Shown here piece by piece: positions 1 to 6,592 of a stretch of DNA of 7,812 bases. The notes under the pieces were generated by a model that saw only the letters and a program-made list of their open reading frames with translations, did not search any database and was not told the origin of the DNA. Position numbers and translations under genes: made by a program. This DNA comes from Calditrichota bacterium (GTDB lineage: Bacteria; Calditrichota; Calditrichia; RBG-13-44-9): NCBI GenBank assembly GCA_016934605.1, contig JAFGSO010000265.1:1-7812 (forward strand), written 5' to 3'. Every line of letters starts with the position of its first letter. Within the stretch, counting starts at the first letter, position 1.

Positions 1-212
1 CCTTTCGGCTGACTGATCCGCCCACCGGCGTGATCTTGATGGTTATGAATTTTCCAGGTTAAAGGTTTTCCAGGAAGGTATAAGATCAAAGAACACTACA
101 AAGTGGTCGTTTCGTGAAAAAGCAGGAAATAAGGATCAAAGACAGGCCAAGCAGGTCTTCGGCAACATAAAGTATTTTCCATTTGATAACAAGATTTGTT
201 TTACAGAGATGA
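1..212. other. Left flank, no confident gene; possible C-terminal tail of an upstream gene at 3-62
   Basis: No convincing gene is seen here. Plus-strand frame 3 is open from the window edge to a TAA at 60-62 and gives about 19 residues, ending in MNFPG; this could be the tail of an upstream protein but is too short to identify. Two short direct repeats are visible: TTTTCCAGG at 50-58 and 66-74, and GATCAAAGA at 84-92 and 134-142. The rest is AT-rich leader before the antiporter gene. No clear promoter boxes could be fixed. Confidence 0.3.
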
Positions 213-1307
213 GTGACGATGGGGACATTAATTATTCAATTCATAGCAGGTCTCGTTTTTCTGATTGGGGGAGCCGAGCTGCTGGTGAGAGGATCATCCC
301 GCCTGGCTTCCTTTGTTGGAATCCCGCCGCTGATTATCGGCCTTACCGTTGTGGCATTTGGAACCAGTTCACCTGAACTGGCTGTCAGTTTACGGTCCAG
401 CCTGGAAGGGACGCCGGATATTGCCATGGGTAATGTGATCGGAAGTAATATTTTTAATATTCTTCTGATTCTGGGCATTTCTGCGCTCATAAGGCCTCTG
501 CTGGTTTCCGGACAACTTGTCAGACTGGATGTTCCGATCATGCTTGGTGTCTCTCTGTTGCTGTTATTTTTTGCCCTGAATGGCTCGATAGGTCGCGTTG
601 AAGGTGGAATTCTCTTTATCGGTGCGCTTGCTTATACCATTTTTCTAATCAAACTGGCTTTCAATGATAGAAAGGGCAGGGACAACGAATTTTCCCGTCA
701 GTATTTCCGGAATGGAAAAAAATTGAGTCAAAGATTAATTATTGATATTTTTTTTATTATTGTCGGGCTTCTGCTGCTCGTTTTCGGATCCCGTTTCCTG
801 ATCAGCAGTTCTGTAGTACTGGCCGGTCTTTTAGGTGTGGGAGAACTGGTGATCGGCCTTACCATTATAGCTGCGGGTACCTCTCTTCCTGAGGTGGCAA
901 CTTCAATTACGGCCAGCCTGAAAGGCGAACGCGATATTGCGATTGGAAATGCTGTAGGCAGCAATATTTTTAATATTCTGGTTGTTCTGGGATTGACTGC
1001 TCTGGTTTCTCCCGGCGGAATACCAGTTTCACCCGCTGTCCTAAAATTTGATATGCCGGTAATGATTGCAGTTGCCCTGGCCTGTCTGCCCATTTTCTTC
1101 ACCGGCGGAATTATTTCCAGATGGGAGGGGGCTCTTTTTCTGGCTTACTACGTATCATATACACTCTACCTGATTCTGGAAGCTTCTGCTCATGAATCCA
1201 TTCCGTTTTTTGGTATGATATTTCAGATATTTATTATTCCCCTTACCGTTATTACATTGATAGTGATAAGCTGGCAGGCATTCCGGAAAAAATCCGGAAG
1301 GTCTTGA
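213..1307 (+). CDS. Calcium/sodium antiporter, CaCA family (YrbG-like)
   Basis: Inner-membrane cation/Ca2+ exchanger that probably exports Ca2+ in exchange for Na+ or H+. The 364 residues are almost wholly hydrophobic, with about ten membrane spans in two inverted halves joined by a charged cytoplasmic loop near residues 150-172. Both alpha repeats are present. Alpha-1 spans about residues 43-85 with GTSSPE (Glu55) and GNVIGSN (73-79). Alpha-2 spans about 215-260 with GTSLPE (Glu227) and GNAVGSN (245-251). The two Glu residues are the expected ion ligands, so the protein should be active. Length is slightly above the ~325 residues of E. coli YrbG; the excess is mainly a C-terminal hydrophobic segment (about 331-354) ending in a basic tail. 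The start is GTG at 213 or ATG at 219 in the same frame; neither has a strong Shine-Dalgarno sequence. It seems to be a single-gene unit, since a 300-bp spacer follows. The transported ion pair cannot be read from the sequence. Confidence 0.93.
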   Translation: MTMGTLIIQFIAGLVFLIGGAELLVRGSSRLASFVGIPPLIIGLTVVAFGTSSPELAVSLRSSLEGTPDIAMGNVIGSNIFNILLILGISALIRPLLVSGQLVRLDVPIMLGVSLLLLFFALNGSIGRVEGGILFIGALAYTIFLIKLAFNDRKGRDNEFSRQYFRNGKKLSQRLIIDIFFIIVGLLLLVFGSRFLISSSVVLAGLLGVGELVIGLTIIAAGTSLPEVATSITASLKGERDIAIGNAVGSNIFNILVVLGLTALVSPGGIPVSPAVLKFDMPVMIAVALACLPIFFTGGIISRWEGALFLAYYVSYTLYLILEASAHESIPFFGMIFQIFIIPLTVITLIVISWQAFRKKSGRS

Positions 1308-1325
1308 TAAATACATTTTATTTCT
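1281..1325 (+). terminator. Possible intrinsic terminator at the 3' end of the antiporter gene
   Basis: A perfect 7-bp inverted repeat (TTCCGGA at 1281-1287, TCCGGAA at 1293-1299, loop AAAAA) overlaps the last codons before the TGA stop. A T-rich stretch follows at 1314-1325. The T-run is not directly attached to the stem, so this is a weak terminator candidate. It may also simply reflect the codons used. Confidence 0.3.
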
Positions 1326-1646
1326 TAAGATGGATTCGTCAAAGGATTTTAAAGAGAGTGCAGGGCCATACATAGATTAACATGAATCAACCGACACATC
1401 CAGGAAAGTATTCGGGATCTAAACTAATCTCGCATGTTACATGATTGAATCCAATTTTAAGATATTATTGTAATAATGATGGCCTGCATCTATGTTTCAG
1501 TGTAAAAGCTTTTTCTCGGAAGTTTATCATTCTCTATTTTTTTCCCTGGTGAAGTCAGTGTAATGAAGAAATACTTTTAAGCCACGATCCGCGATGCAGA
1601 AAAATATTAAATTGTGAAAAAAAAGTTATGTGAGGAATTTGTTCTG
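1308..1646. promoter_or_regulatory. AT-rich spacer upstream of the acetylation cluster; probable promoter region with two small palindromes
   Basis: No gene is supported in this stretch. It separates the antiporter from the GNAT-led cluster and is the natural site for that cluster's promoter. Two perfect palindromic motifs lie close together: CATGT-T-ACATG at 1433-1443 and ATTATT-GT-AATAAT at 1464-1477. They could be operator half-sites or chance in AT-rich DNA. A TTGAAT at 1445-1450 is followed by AT-rich sequence, but no -10 box sits at a good distance (TATTAT at 12 bp, TAATAA at 20 bp), so no sigma-70 promoter is called. A further self-complementary AAAAGCTTTT is at 1504-1513. Confidence 0.3.
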
Positions 1647-2204
1647 ATGAAAAAACCAGATAATAAAGCACCAAAACATCTTAATGGTGAAATAGACATT
1701 CGTCAAATGGAACTGGGTGATTTACCTGTCTGTTTCTCTATCGGTGAAGAAATTTTTACGGCGGAAAAGTGGCCGAATCTGTACAGAACATGGGATGAAT
1801 ATGAATTATTGGATTCTTATGCCTCCGAGAGTGAATTGTGTCTTGTGGCAGAGATTGACGGAAAAATTGCCGGTTTTGCACTGGGTACTATGATTGAAAA
1901 ACGGCGGAGTGCCTGGATGTACGGTTATCTGAAATGGATTGGTGTCCGTCCGGACATTAAAAGATCGGGAATCGGAACGAAATTATTTGACAGGCTTACT
2001 GAACTTTTTATTGAGCGGGGTGCCCGGATGATGCTGGTGGACACGGAAGCAGAAAACCATGAAGCCATCCAGTTTTTCCGGAAACAAGGATTCGGACAGG
2101 AAATAAAACATATTTATTTGTCACGCAATCTGTCGTCCCATCCGGGATATCTGAAAAGAAAAGCAGTTTTGAGAAAACTGAAAAAAGGGGAAATACGGAA
2201 TTAA
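1647..2204 (+). CDS. GNAT family N-acetyltransferase
   Basis: Acetyl-CoA-dependent N-acetyltransferase of unknown substrate, cytoplasmic, 185 residues from this start. The acetyl-CoA pyrophosphate-binding motif A is at residues 97-113 (WIGVRPDIKRSGIG followed by TKL), with Lys in the usual Arg/Gln position. The motif B region at 135-149 (AENHEAIQFFRKQGF) has the Asn and the closing GF typical of RimI-like GNATs. The N-terminal half carries the usual strand pair (LCLVAEIDGKIAGFALG, 65-80). The ATG at 1647 is preferred because GAGGA at 1632-1636 lies 10 bp upstream. An in-frame GTG at 1614 would add 11 residues but has no ribosome binding site. The basic tail after residue 165 (GYLKRKAVLRKLKKGE) extends past the fold. 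It is the first gene of a likely operon, with the M20 gene 39 bp downstream, so its product may be the substrate of the deacylases encoded next. The GNAT family is certain; the substrate is not readable. Confidence 0.9.
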   Translation: MKKPDNKAPKHLNGEIDIRQMELGDLPVCFSIGEEIFTAEKWPNLYRTWDEYELLDSYASESELCLVAEIDGKIAGFALGTMIEKRRSAWMYGYLKWIGVRPDIKRSGIGTKLFDRLTELFIERGARMMLVDTEAENHEAIQFFRKQGFGQEIKHIYLSRNLSSHPGYLKRKAVLRKLKKGEIRN

Positions 2205-2243
2205 AAGCCACCAGGGCATATTTTCCTGAAAAATTATCCAGGC

Positions 2244-3401
2244 ATGAAAATTAAAACAGGAAAAATGGACATCTGTAGTTTTATTAATCCGGTACGTCTT
2301 AAAAGGCTCTTGGTTGATTCAGTCAATCAATACAGCCCGTCATTTGCTGAATTCCCAGCTCTCACAGTTTTTACCCAGTTCCTCAGAGAAAATAACCTCA
2401 AGTATTCGCTTCAGAGGATTAATCCTGAGATAGCCGGTAGCAACCGTTCCAATATCATCTGTTCTCTGGGTCCGGAACCCATCGGTCTGCTCTTTGTGGG
2501 GCATGTGGATACGGTGGATCTGTGGCATGAAGGAGGACACCAAGCTGTGCTGAAAGGTGAGCGAATTTATGGACTGGGAACAGCCGACATGAAAGGGGGG
2601 TGCTCTGCCATGCTGGAGGCCCTGGCGGTGATAAAGGAAAGCGATATGCAATTGAGTCGGGGGGTTGGAGTTGCCCTGGTAGTGGGCGAGGAACAATACG
2701 GTGACGGATCCCAGCTACTCAGCCGGGATTATTCGGCTCCGCTGGTGATTATTGGAGAACCAACCAACCTGATGCCCTGTCTCTCCCATTACGGGTATTT
2801 GGAGATACAGTTTTCCGGTAAGGGAGAACGGGCCCATGCTGCCCTGCCGGAAATCGGTGCGAATGCCATTCATGCCATGCTGGACTGGATGCTCCGCATA
2901 CTGAATGAATGCGGTGAACTTTCTTATGCGGCTGAACTGGCAGTTAATCCCAGAGAAATCCAGGGAGGTGAACCGAGCTTCGTTGTTGCAGATTCCTGTG
3001 AGGCGCTGGTGGATATTCACCTGCCTCCAAAAATTTCTTCAGATGATATTGAAAAAATTATTGAAGAAACCCGTAAAGAAACGATCGATTCCTATAAAAA
3101 TATTGATTTGAATTATCAGAAGCTGTTTTCGACTGGAGGTTTTGAACAGAATGCCAGTCATAAAGTGTTTAATCCGCTCAGAAATGTTTTTGAGGAATTG
3201 GGAAGACCCTGGATGCCGGGAATTTTCCGGTCACAGTCTGATGCTGTCTTTTTTAAGAAGCCGGATAACAACGTGGTCATCTGCGGTCCGGGTGATCTGG
3301 CAGTTGCTCACCGACGAAACGAATTTGTGTCGTTACCGGATGTTGAAACGGCTGCCCGTATCTATCTGTCTCTGATTCGGGAAGTCTGTGCAGACACCTG
3401 A
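2244..3401 (+). CDS. M20 family metallopeptidase / deacylase (ArgE/DapE/CPG2-like)
   Basis: Cytoplasmic zinc hydrolase of the M20 (ArgE/DapE/carboxypeptidase G2) clan, which removes acyl groups from N-acyl amino acids or cleaves small peptides. The dinuclear-zinc signature is complete: HVDT (His87, catalytic Asp89), GTADMKGG (bridging Asp115), GEE (general base Glu149, Glu150), GEPT (Glu172) and AHRRNE (His356) near the C-terminus. The dimerisation insert about 185-295 has the conserved His198 in ERAHAA. Length (385 residues) is normal for the family. The start at 2244 (MKIKTGKMD) has only CCAGG immediately upstream. An in-frame ATG at 2265 (MDICSF) has AGGA 3 bp before it and could be the true start. 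It lies 39 bp after the GNAT gene and 24 bp before the GNAT-HDAC gene, all co-directional. In this setting an N-acetyl amino acid or N-acetyl diamine substrate is more likely than peptide turnover. It should not be named ArgE or DapE, because no arginine or lysine pathway genes are adjacent. Confidence 0.92.
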   Translation: MKIKTGKMDICSFINPVRLKRLLVDSVNQYSPSFAEFPALTVFTQFLRENNLKYSLQRINPEIAGSNRSNIICSLGPEPIGLLFVGHVDTVDLWHEGGHQAVLKGERIYGLGTADMKGGCSAMLEALAVIKESDMQLSRGVGVALVVGEEQYGDGSQLLSRDYSAPLVIIGEPTNLMPCLSHYGYLEIQFSGKGERAHAALPEIGANAIHAMLDWMLRILNECGELSYAAELAVNPREIQGGEPSFVVADSCEALVDIHLPPKISSDDIEKIIEETRKETIDSYKNIDLNYQKLFSTGGFEQNASHKVFNPLRNVFEELGRPWMPGIFRSQSDAVFFKKPDNNVVICGPGDLAVAHRRNEFVSLPDVETAARIYLSLIREVCADT

Positions 3402-3412
3402 TTTTTTATCAT

Positions 3413-3419
3413 AGAGGGA
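3413..3419 (+). promoter_or_regulatory. Ribosome binding site of the GNAT-HDAC gene
   Basis: AGAGGGA lies 6 bp before the ATG at 3426 and fixes that start. It sits within the 24-bp gap after the M20 stop, supporting co-transcription with independent translation initiation. Confidence 0.6.
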
Positions 3420-3425
3420 ATAAAA

Positions 3426-5183
3426 ATGTTTCGGATACGGAGAATTTACGATACGGTTATACCTGCGAATAAAACGGCTATTTCTCAAGTTCAGTCAATT
3501 CTGAAAACTCAGTTTCCCTTCATCAGGGAGGAAGAAATCAGAAAAATACCGGATGTACTCCGGAATCCTCTCAAACATGGATTCCGTTCCATTCTGTTTG
3601 TCGCCGACGATCTGCGGGGAAATGTACAGGGATTTTCCCTTTTGCTGCATGAGCCTAATTTAAACTTTTGTTATCTGGACTACATTTCATCAGCCAGAAA
3701 AATTGTGGGACGGGGGATTGGTGCGGCTCTTTACCAGAGAACCCGTTACGAAGCCTTACAGCTGGGAGTCATCGGGATATTTTTTGAGTGTCTGCCTGAC
3801 GATCCCGAGTTATCCCGGAATGAGAAGATCCGCGAGCAGAATATGGCACGTCTCAAATTTTATGAGAGGTTCGGTGCCAGGCCTGTAATCAATACGGCCT
3901 ATGAGACGTCTCTGGATCCGGAGGACGATAATCCACCCTATCTGGTCTTTGACGATCTGGGACAGAATATTCCATTGTCCCGCAGAGAGGCACAATCTGT
4001 GGTAAAAGTGATTTTGGAACGAAAATATGCTGAGATGTGTCCCAGAGAATATGTGGATATGGTAGTATCTTCTTTTAAAGATGATCCTGTACGGTTGCGG
4101 AAACCGCGGTATATCAGAAAAGAAATAAGAGTGGTGGAAAAAGTAGAACCGGTTCCGAATGATCAGAAAATAACGCTTGTTATCAACGACAAACATGACA
4201 TTCATCATGTCCGAGAACGGGGATATGTGGAGTCACCCATAAGGATTAAAACCATTCTTCAAGCTATCGAAGGGTCGGGATTATTCAGAGAAATTCCGGT
4301 AAAGAAATTCCCGGAAAAGTATATCCGGTCTGTCCATGATATTAAATTCATAAACTATTTTAAAAAAGTATGCTTTCGTCTGCCTGAAGGGAAATCCATT
4401 TATCCCTATGTTTTTCCTATCCGTAATGCCACCCGTCCCCCTAAAGAACTTGCAGTCCGTGCCGGATATTTTTGCATTGATACTTTTACTCCGCTCAACC
4501 GTAATGCATATCTGGCGGCCAAACGGGCTGTTGATTGTGCTTTGACGTCGGTGGAAAGTATTCTGGCAGGTACTCCCCTCGCTTATGCACTGATCCGTCC
4601 TCCTGGACATCATGCTGAATGGAGCAGTTTTGGCGGATTCTGCTACTTCAACAGCAATGCAGCTGCCGCAGATTATCTGAGCAGGTATGGAAAGGTAGCT
4701 ATTCTGGATATAGATTATCATCATGGAAATGGACAACAGGATATTTTTTACCAGAGGGATGATGTTCTAACCATTTCAATTCATGGACATCCCAGTTTTG
4801 CTTACCCGTATTTCAGCGGTTTTTCTTCTGAGAAAGGTTTCGGATCGGGAGAGGGCTTTAATGTGAATTATCCCCTTCCGGAAAAAGTAGACGGGCGAAA
4901 ATATCGCCAGACTCTGGAAAGCGCTCTGAAAAAAATAACAAAATTCAGGGCCGACTTTTTAATTGTGGCTCTGGGATTGGATACTGCCAGAGGAGATCCC
5001 ACCGGTTCCTGGAACCTTTCTGCCAAAGATTTTTCCGAAAACGGGCGATTGATTGGCCAGCTGAAGATCCCGGTACTTGTGGTTCAGGAGGGGGGATATA
5101 ATCAGAGGAATATTGGGATAAACGTCCGGAATTTTTTTAACGGCCTGCTGGAAGGATTTTTTGGAAAATCAGAGAAAAGCTGA
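3426..5183 (+). CDS. Fusion protein: N-terminal GNAT acetyltransferase + C-terminal HDAC/acetylpolyamine-amidohydrolase-like deacetylase
   Basis: A 585-residue two-domain protein. Residues about 1-175 form a GNAT fold: FCYLDYISSA (81-90) is strand beta-4, VGRGIG (94-99) the acetyl-CoA loop, and ARLKFYERFGARPV (141-154) the C-terminal motif. Residues about 248-580 are a class II HDAC-type zinc amidohydrolase with every catalytic element: RPPGHH (His395/His396 dyad), DIDYHHGNG (zinc ligands Asp430 and His432), GLDTARGDP (zinc ligand Asp519) and EGGY (catalytic Tyr558). Both halves should therefore be active, unless the Val in place of the usual Arg/Gln at residue 94 matters. The HDAC part resembles bacterial acetylpolyamine amidohydrolases and likely acts on small acetylated amines rather than histones. 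Residues about 180-247 form a charged linker that neither domain explains. The fusion joins acetyl transfer and acetyl removal in one chain, and the gene follows another GNAT and an M20 deacylase. The natural substrate is unknown. The reading frame is continuous and the domain order is not a frameshift artefact. Confidence 0.93.
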   Translation: MFRIRRIYDTVIPANKTAISQVQSILKTQFPFIREEEIRKIPDVLRNPLKHGFRSILFVADDLRGNVQGFSLLLHEPNLNFCYLDYISSARKIVGRGIGAALYQRTRYEALQLGVIGIFFECLPDDPELSRNEKIREQNMARLKFYERFGARPVINTAYETSLDPEDDNPPYLVFDDLGQNIPLSRREAQSVVKVILERKYAEMCPREYVDMVVSSFKDDPVRLRKPRYIRKEIRVVEKVEPVPNDQKITLVINDKHDIHHVRERGYVESPIRIKTILQAIEGSGLFREIPVKKFPEKYIRSVHDIKFINYFKKVCFRLPEGKSIYPYVFPIRNATRPPKELAVRAGYFCIDTFTPLNRNAYLAAKRAVDCALTSVESILAGTPLAYALIRPPGHHAEWSSFGGFCYFNSNAAAADYLSRYGKVAILDIDYHHGNGQQDIFYQRDDVLTISIHGHPSFAYPYFSGFSSEKGFGSGEGFNVNYPLPEKVDGRKYRQTLESALKKITKFRADFLIVALGLDTARGDPTGSWNLSAKDFSENGRLIGQLKIPVLVVQEGGYNQRNIGINVRNFFNGLLEGFFGKSEKS

Positions 5184-5189
5184 AAAATG

Positions 5190-5226
5190 CCCGGTTGTCC
5201 GGGAGATCATTAAATAGATTGTTTTT
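5190..5226 (+). terminator. Small GC hairpin after the GNAT-HDAC gene; weak terminator or attenuator candidate
   Basis: A perfect 5-bp stem (CCCGG at 5190-5194, CCGGG at 5199-5203) with the loop TTGT starts 7 bp after the stop codon. The nearest T-rich stretch (5219-5226) is about 15 bp downstream, too far for a classical intrinsic terminator. It could reduce read-through into the glycosyltransferase gene or stabilise the 3' end of the upstream mRNA. Confidence 0.25.
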
Positions 5227-5292
5227 CGTCTGGAAATTTTTTAGATATAGAAGAAGAGTTCCTCTTTTTACAAAACATGCAATGACAAAAGC

Positions 5293-5300
5293 GGAGGAGA
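5293..5300 (+). promoter_or_regulatory. Strong ribosome binding site of the glycosyltransferase gene
   Basis: GGAGGAGA is a near-perfect anti-16S match just before the ATG at 5304. It is the strongest Shine-Dalgarno in the window and fixes the start of the glycosyltransferase. It also suggests this protein is made at a high level. Confidence 0.65.
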
Positions 5301-5303
5301 ACG

Positions 5304-6554
5304 ATGAAATTCAGTACGGCATTACGCCAGCAGACCCGACGCAGACTAGAACGGCTTGGGGAAGTGGATATTGTTGTGGGAGTACCCTGTTTCAATAACG
5401 ATTCAACTATCAGCCATGTCATCAAGACAGTGGAAGAGGGTTTACATATAAATTATCCTGACCGACGCTGTGTGGTAATTGTGGCCGATGGGGGATCGGT
5501 GGATGATTCCAGAGAGGCCAGTGATGAACTGGAAGCCAGTCCCTGGATCGAGAGAATTGTATCTATTTACCGCGGTCTTCCGGGAAAAGGATCGGCGGTA
5601 CGGGCGATTTTTGAAGCGTCTCATATGCTGCAGGCAAAAGTATGTTTATTGTTTGATTCGGATCTGAGGTCAATCACACCGGATTGGGTGAAATGTATGG
5701 CAGACGTAGTACTGTCGGATGGTGTTGATTTTGTAGCGCCTTATTATACACGTTATAAATATGATGGTACAATTACTAACAATATCGTCTATAATCTTAC
5801 CAGGGCACTTTATGGTTTCCGGGTACGCCAGCCAATCGGAGGCGATTTTGCATTTTCCCTTCCACTTATCGAGAAGTATTTACCAAGACCTGCATGGGAG
5901 ACAGATGTGGCCAGATTCGGCATCGATATCTGGCTGACAACGATAGCCATGGTGCATAAAGTAAAGATAGCACAGGCTAATCTCGGTGTGAAGATTCATG
6001 ACGTGAAAGATCCGGCAGAAGCCCTGGGACCCATGTTCAGGCAGGTGGTTTCTACCCTCCTCATTATGATGGAAGAAAATGAGGCGGTTTGGAAAAAAGT
6101 GAAGCGCAGCAAAAAAGTGCCAATCGTTGGTCCAGCCCTTAAAATAGAACCGAAACCTTTTGCCATCAATGTTACAAAACTGGTAGATGATTTTAAGATT
6201 GGTTACAATAATTACAAGGAAATCTGGAAGAAAATAATCGCTGAAGACGAATGGAAGGTCATAGAAAGTCTGGCAGAGAGGGATGAAAAAGATTTTATAT
6301 TCAAGACGGAAATCTGGGCAAAAATTCTCTACGATCTGGCTGCCGCGTTTCATCACTGGAAAGGTAATCGCCAGGTGATGTTATCTTTGATGACTCCGCT
6401 CTATTTCGCAAGAGTTGCCTCATTTGTCAATAAAACTCTGGATATGAGCAATGAAGAAGCAGAAGAAGTTGTGGAAGAGCAGGCGGAAGTTTTCGAGAGG
6501 ACGAAGGATTATCTGATTAAACGCTGGGATATGGAGGTCACGTACGGAACCTGA
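5304..6554 (+). CDS. GT-A fold glycosyltransferase, glucosyl-3-phosphoglycerate/mannosylglycerate synthase-like
   Basis: Soluble retaining-type nucleotide-sugar glycosyltransferase, 416 residues, no membrane segment. The GT-A core shows VDIVVGVPCFNN (21-32), VVIVADGGSVDDS (57-69), the PGKG loop (93-96), the metal-binding DSD (118-120), PDW (126-128), QPIGGD (176-181), GID (206-208) and NLGVKIHD (227-233), where His232 matches the third metal ligand of GpgS-type enzymes. From memory of the families, the QP(I/L)GG block and the NLGV-x-x-H block recall actinobacterial GpgS (GT81). The long helical C-terminal part (about 290-410, with WAKILYDLAAAF at 338-349) recalls Rhodothermus mannosylglycerate synthase (GT78). 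A compatible-solute role (glucosyl- or mannosylglycerate, or the phosphorylated form) is therefore the best guess, but donor and acceptor are not proven and no matching phosphatase gene is in the window. It lies 120 bp after the GNAT-HDAC gene and converges on the MscS channel gene. Confidence 0.85.
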   Translation: MKFSTALRQQTRRRLERLGEVDIVVGVPCFNNDSTISHVIKTVEEGLHINYPDRRCVVIVADGGSVDDSREASDELEASPWIERIVSIYRGLPGKGSAVRAIFEASHMLQAKVCLLFDSDLRSITPDWVKCMADVVLSDGVDFVAPYYTRYKYDGTITNNIVYNLTRALYGFRVRQPIGGDFAFSLPLIEKYLPRPAWETDVARFGIDIWLTTIAMVHKVKIAQANLGVKIHDVKDPAEALGPMFRQVVSTLLIMMEENEAVWKKVKRSKKVPIVGPALKIEPKPFAINVTKLVDDFKIGYNNYKEIWKKIIAEDEWKVIESLAERDEKDFIFKTEIWAKILYDLAAAFHHWKGNRQVMLSLMTPLYFARVASFVNKTLDMSNEEAEEVVEEQAEVFERTKDYLIKRWDMEVTYGT

Positions 6555-6592
6555 GGTAATGAAAGTTTGAAAATTTACAGTTCCCTCCGGAC

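Noticed and set aside
2244..3401. Specific naming of the M20 enzyme as ArgE or DapE
   Set aside because: The catalytic residues are shared by the whole M20 family, and no arginine or lysine synthesis genes are adjacent.
3810..4736. Long minus-strand open frames opposite the GNAT-HDAC gene
   Set aside because: They mirror a coding strand with complete catalytic motifs and look like shadows.
5219..5247. TTGTTT and TAGATA 17 bp apart, a possible sigma-70 promoter for the glycosyltransferase
   Set aside because: Each box matches the consensus at only three of six positions in AT-rich DNA, so it is not distinguishable from chance.
5195..5398. A 67-codon plus-strand open frame running from the GNAT-HDAC/glycosyltransferase spacer into the glycosyltransferase gene
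   Set aside because: It overlaps the well-supported start of the glycosyltransferase in another frame and its product has no recognisable features.
5880..6356. A 158-codon minus-strand open frame opposite the glycosyltransferase
   Set aside because: It is antisense to conserved glycosyltransferase motifs and its translation shows no domain.
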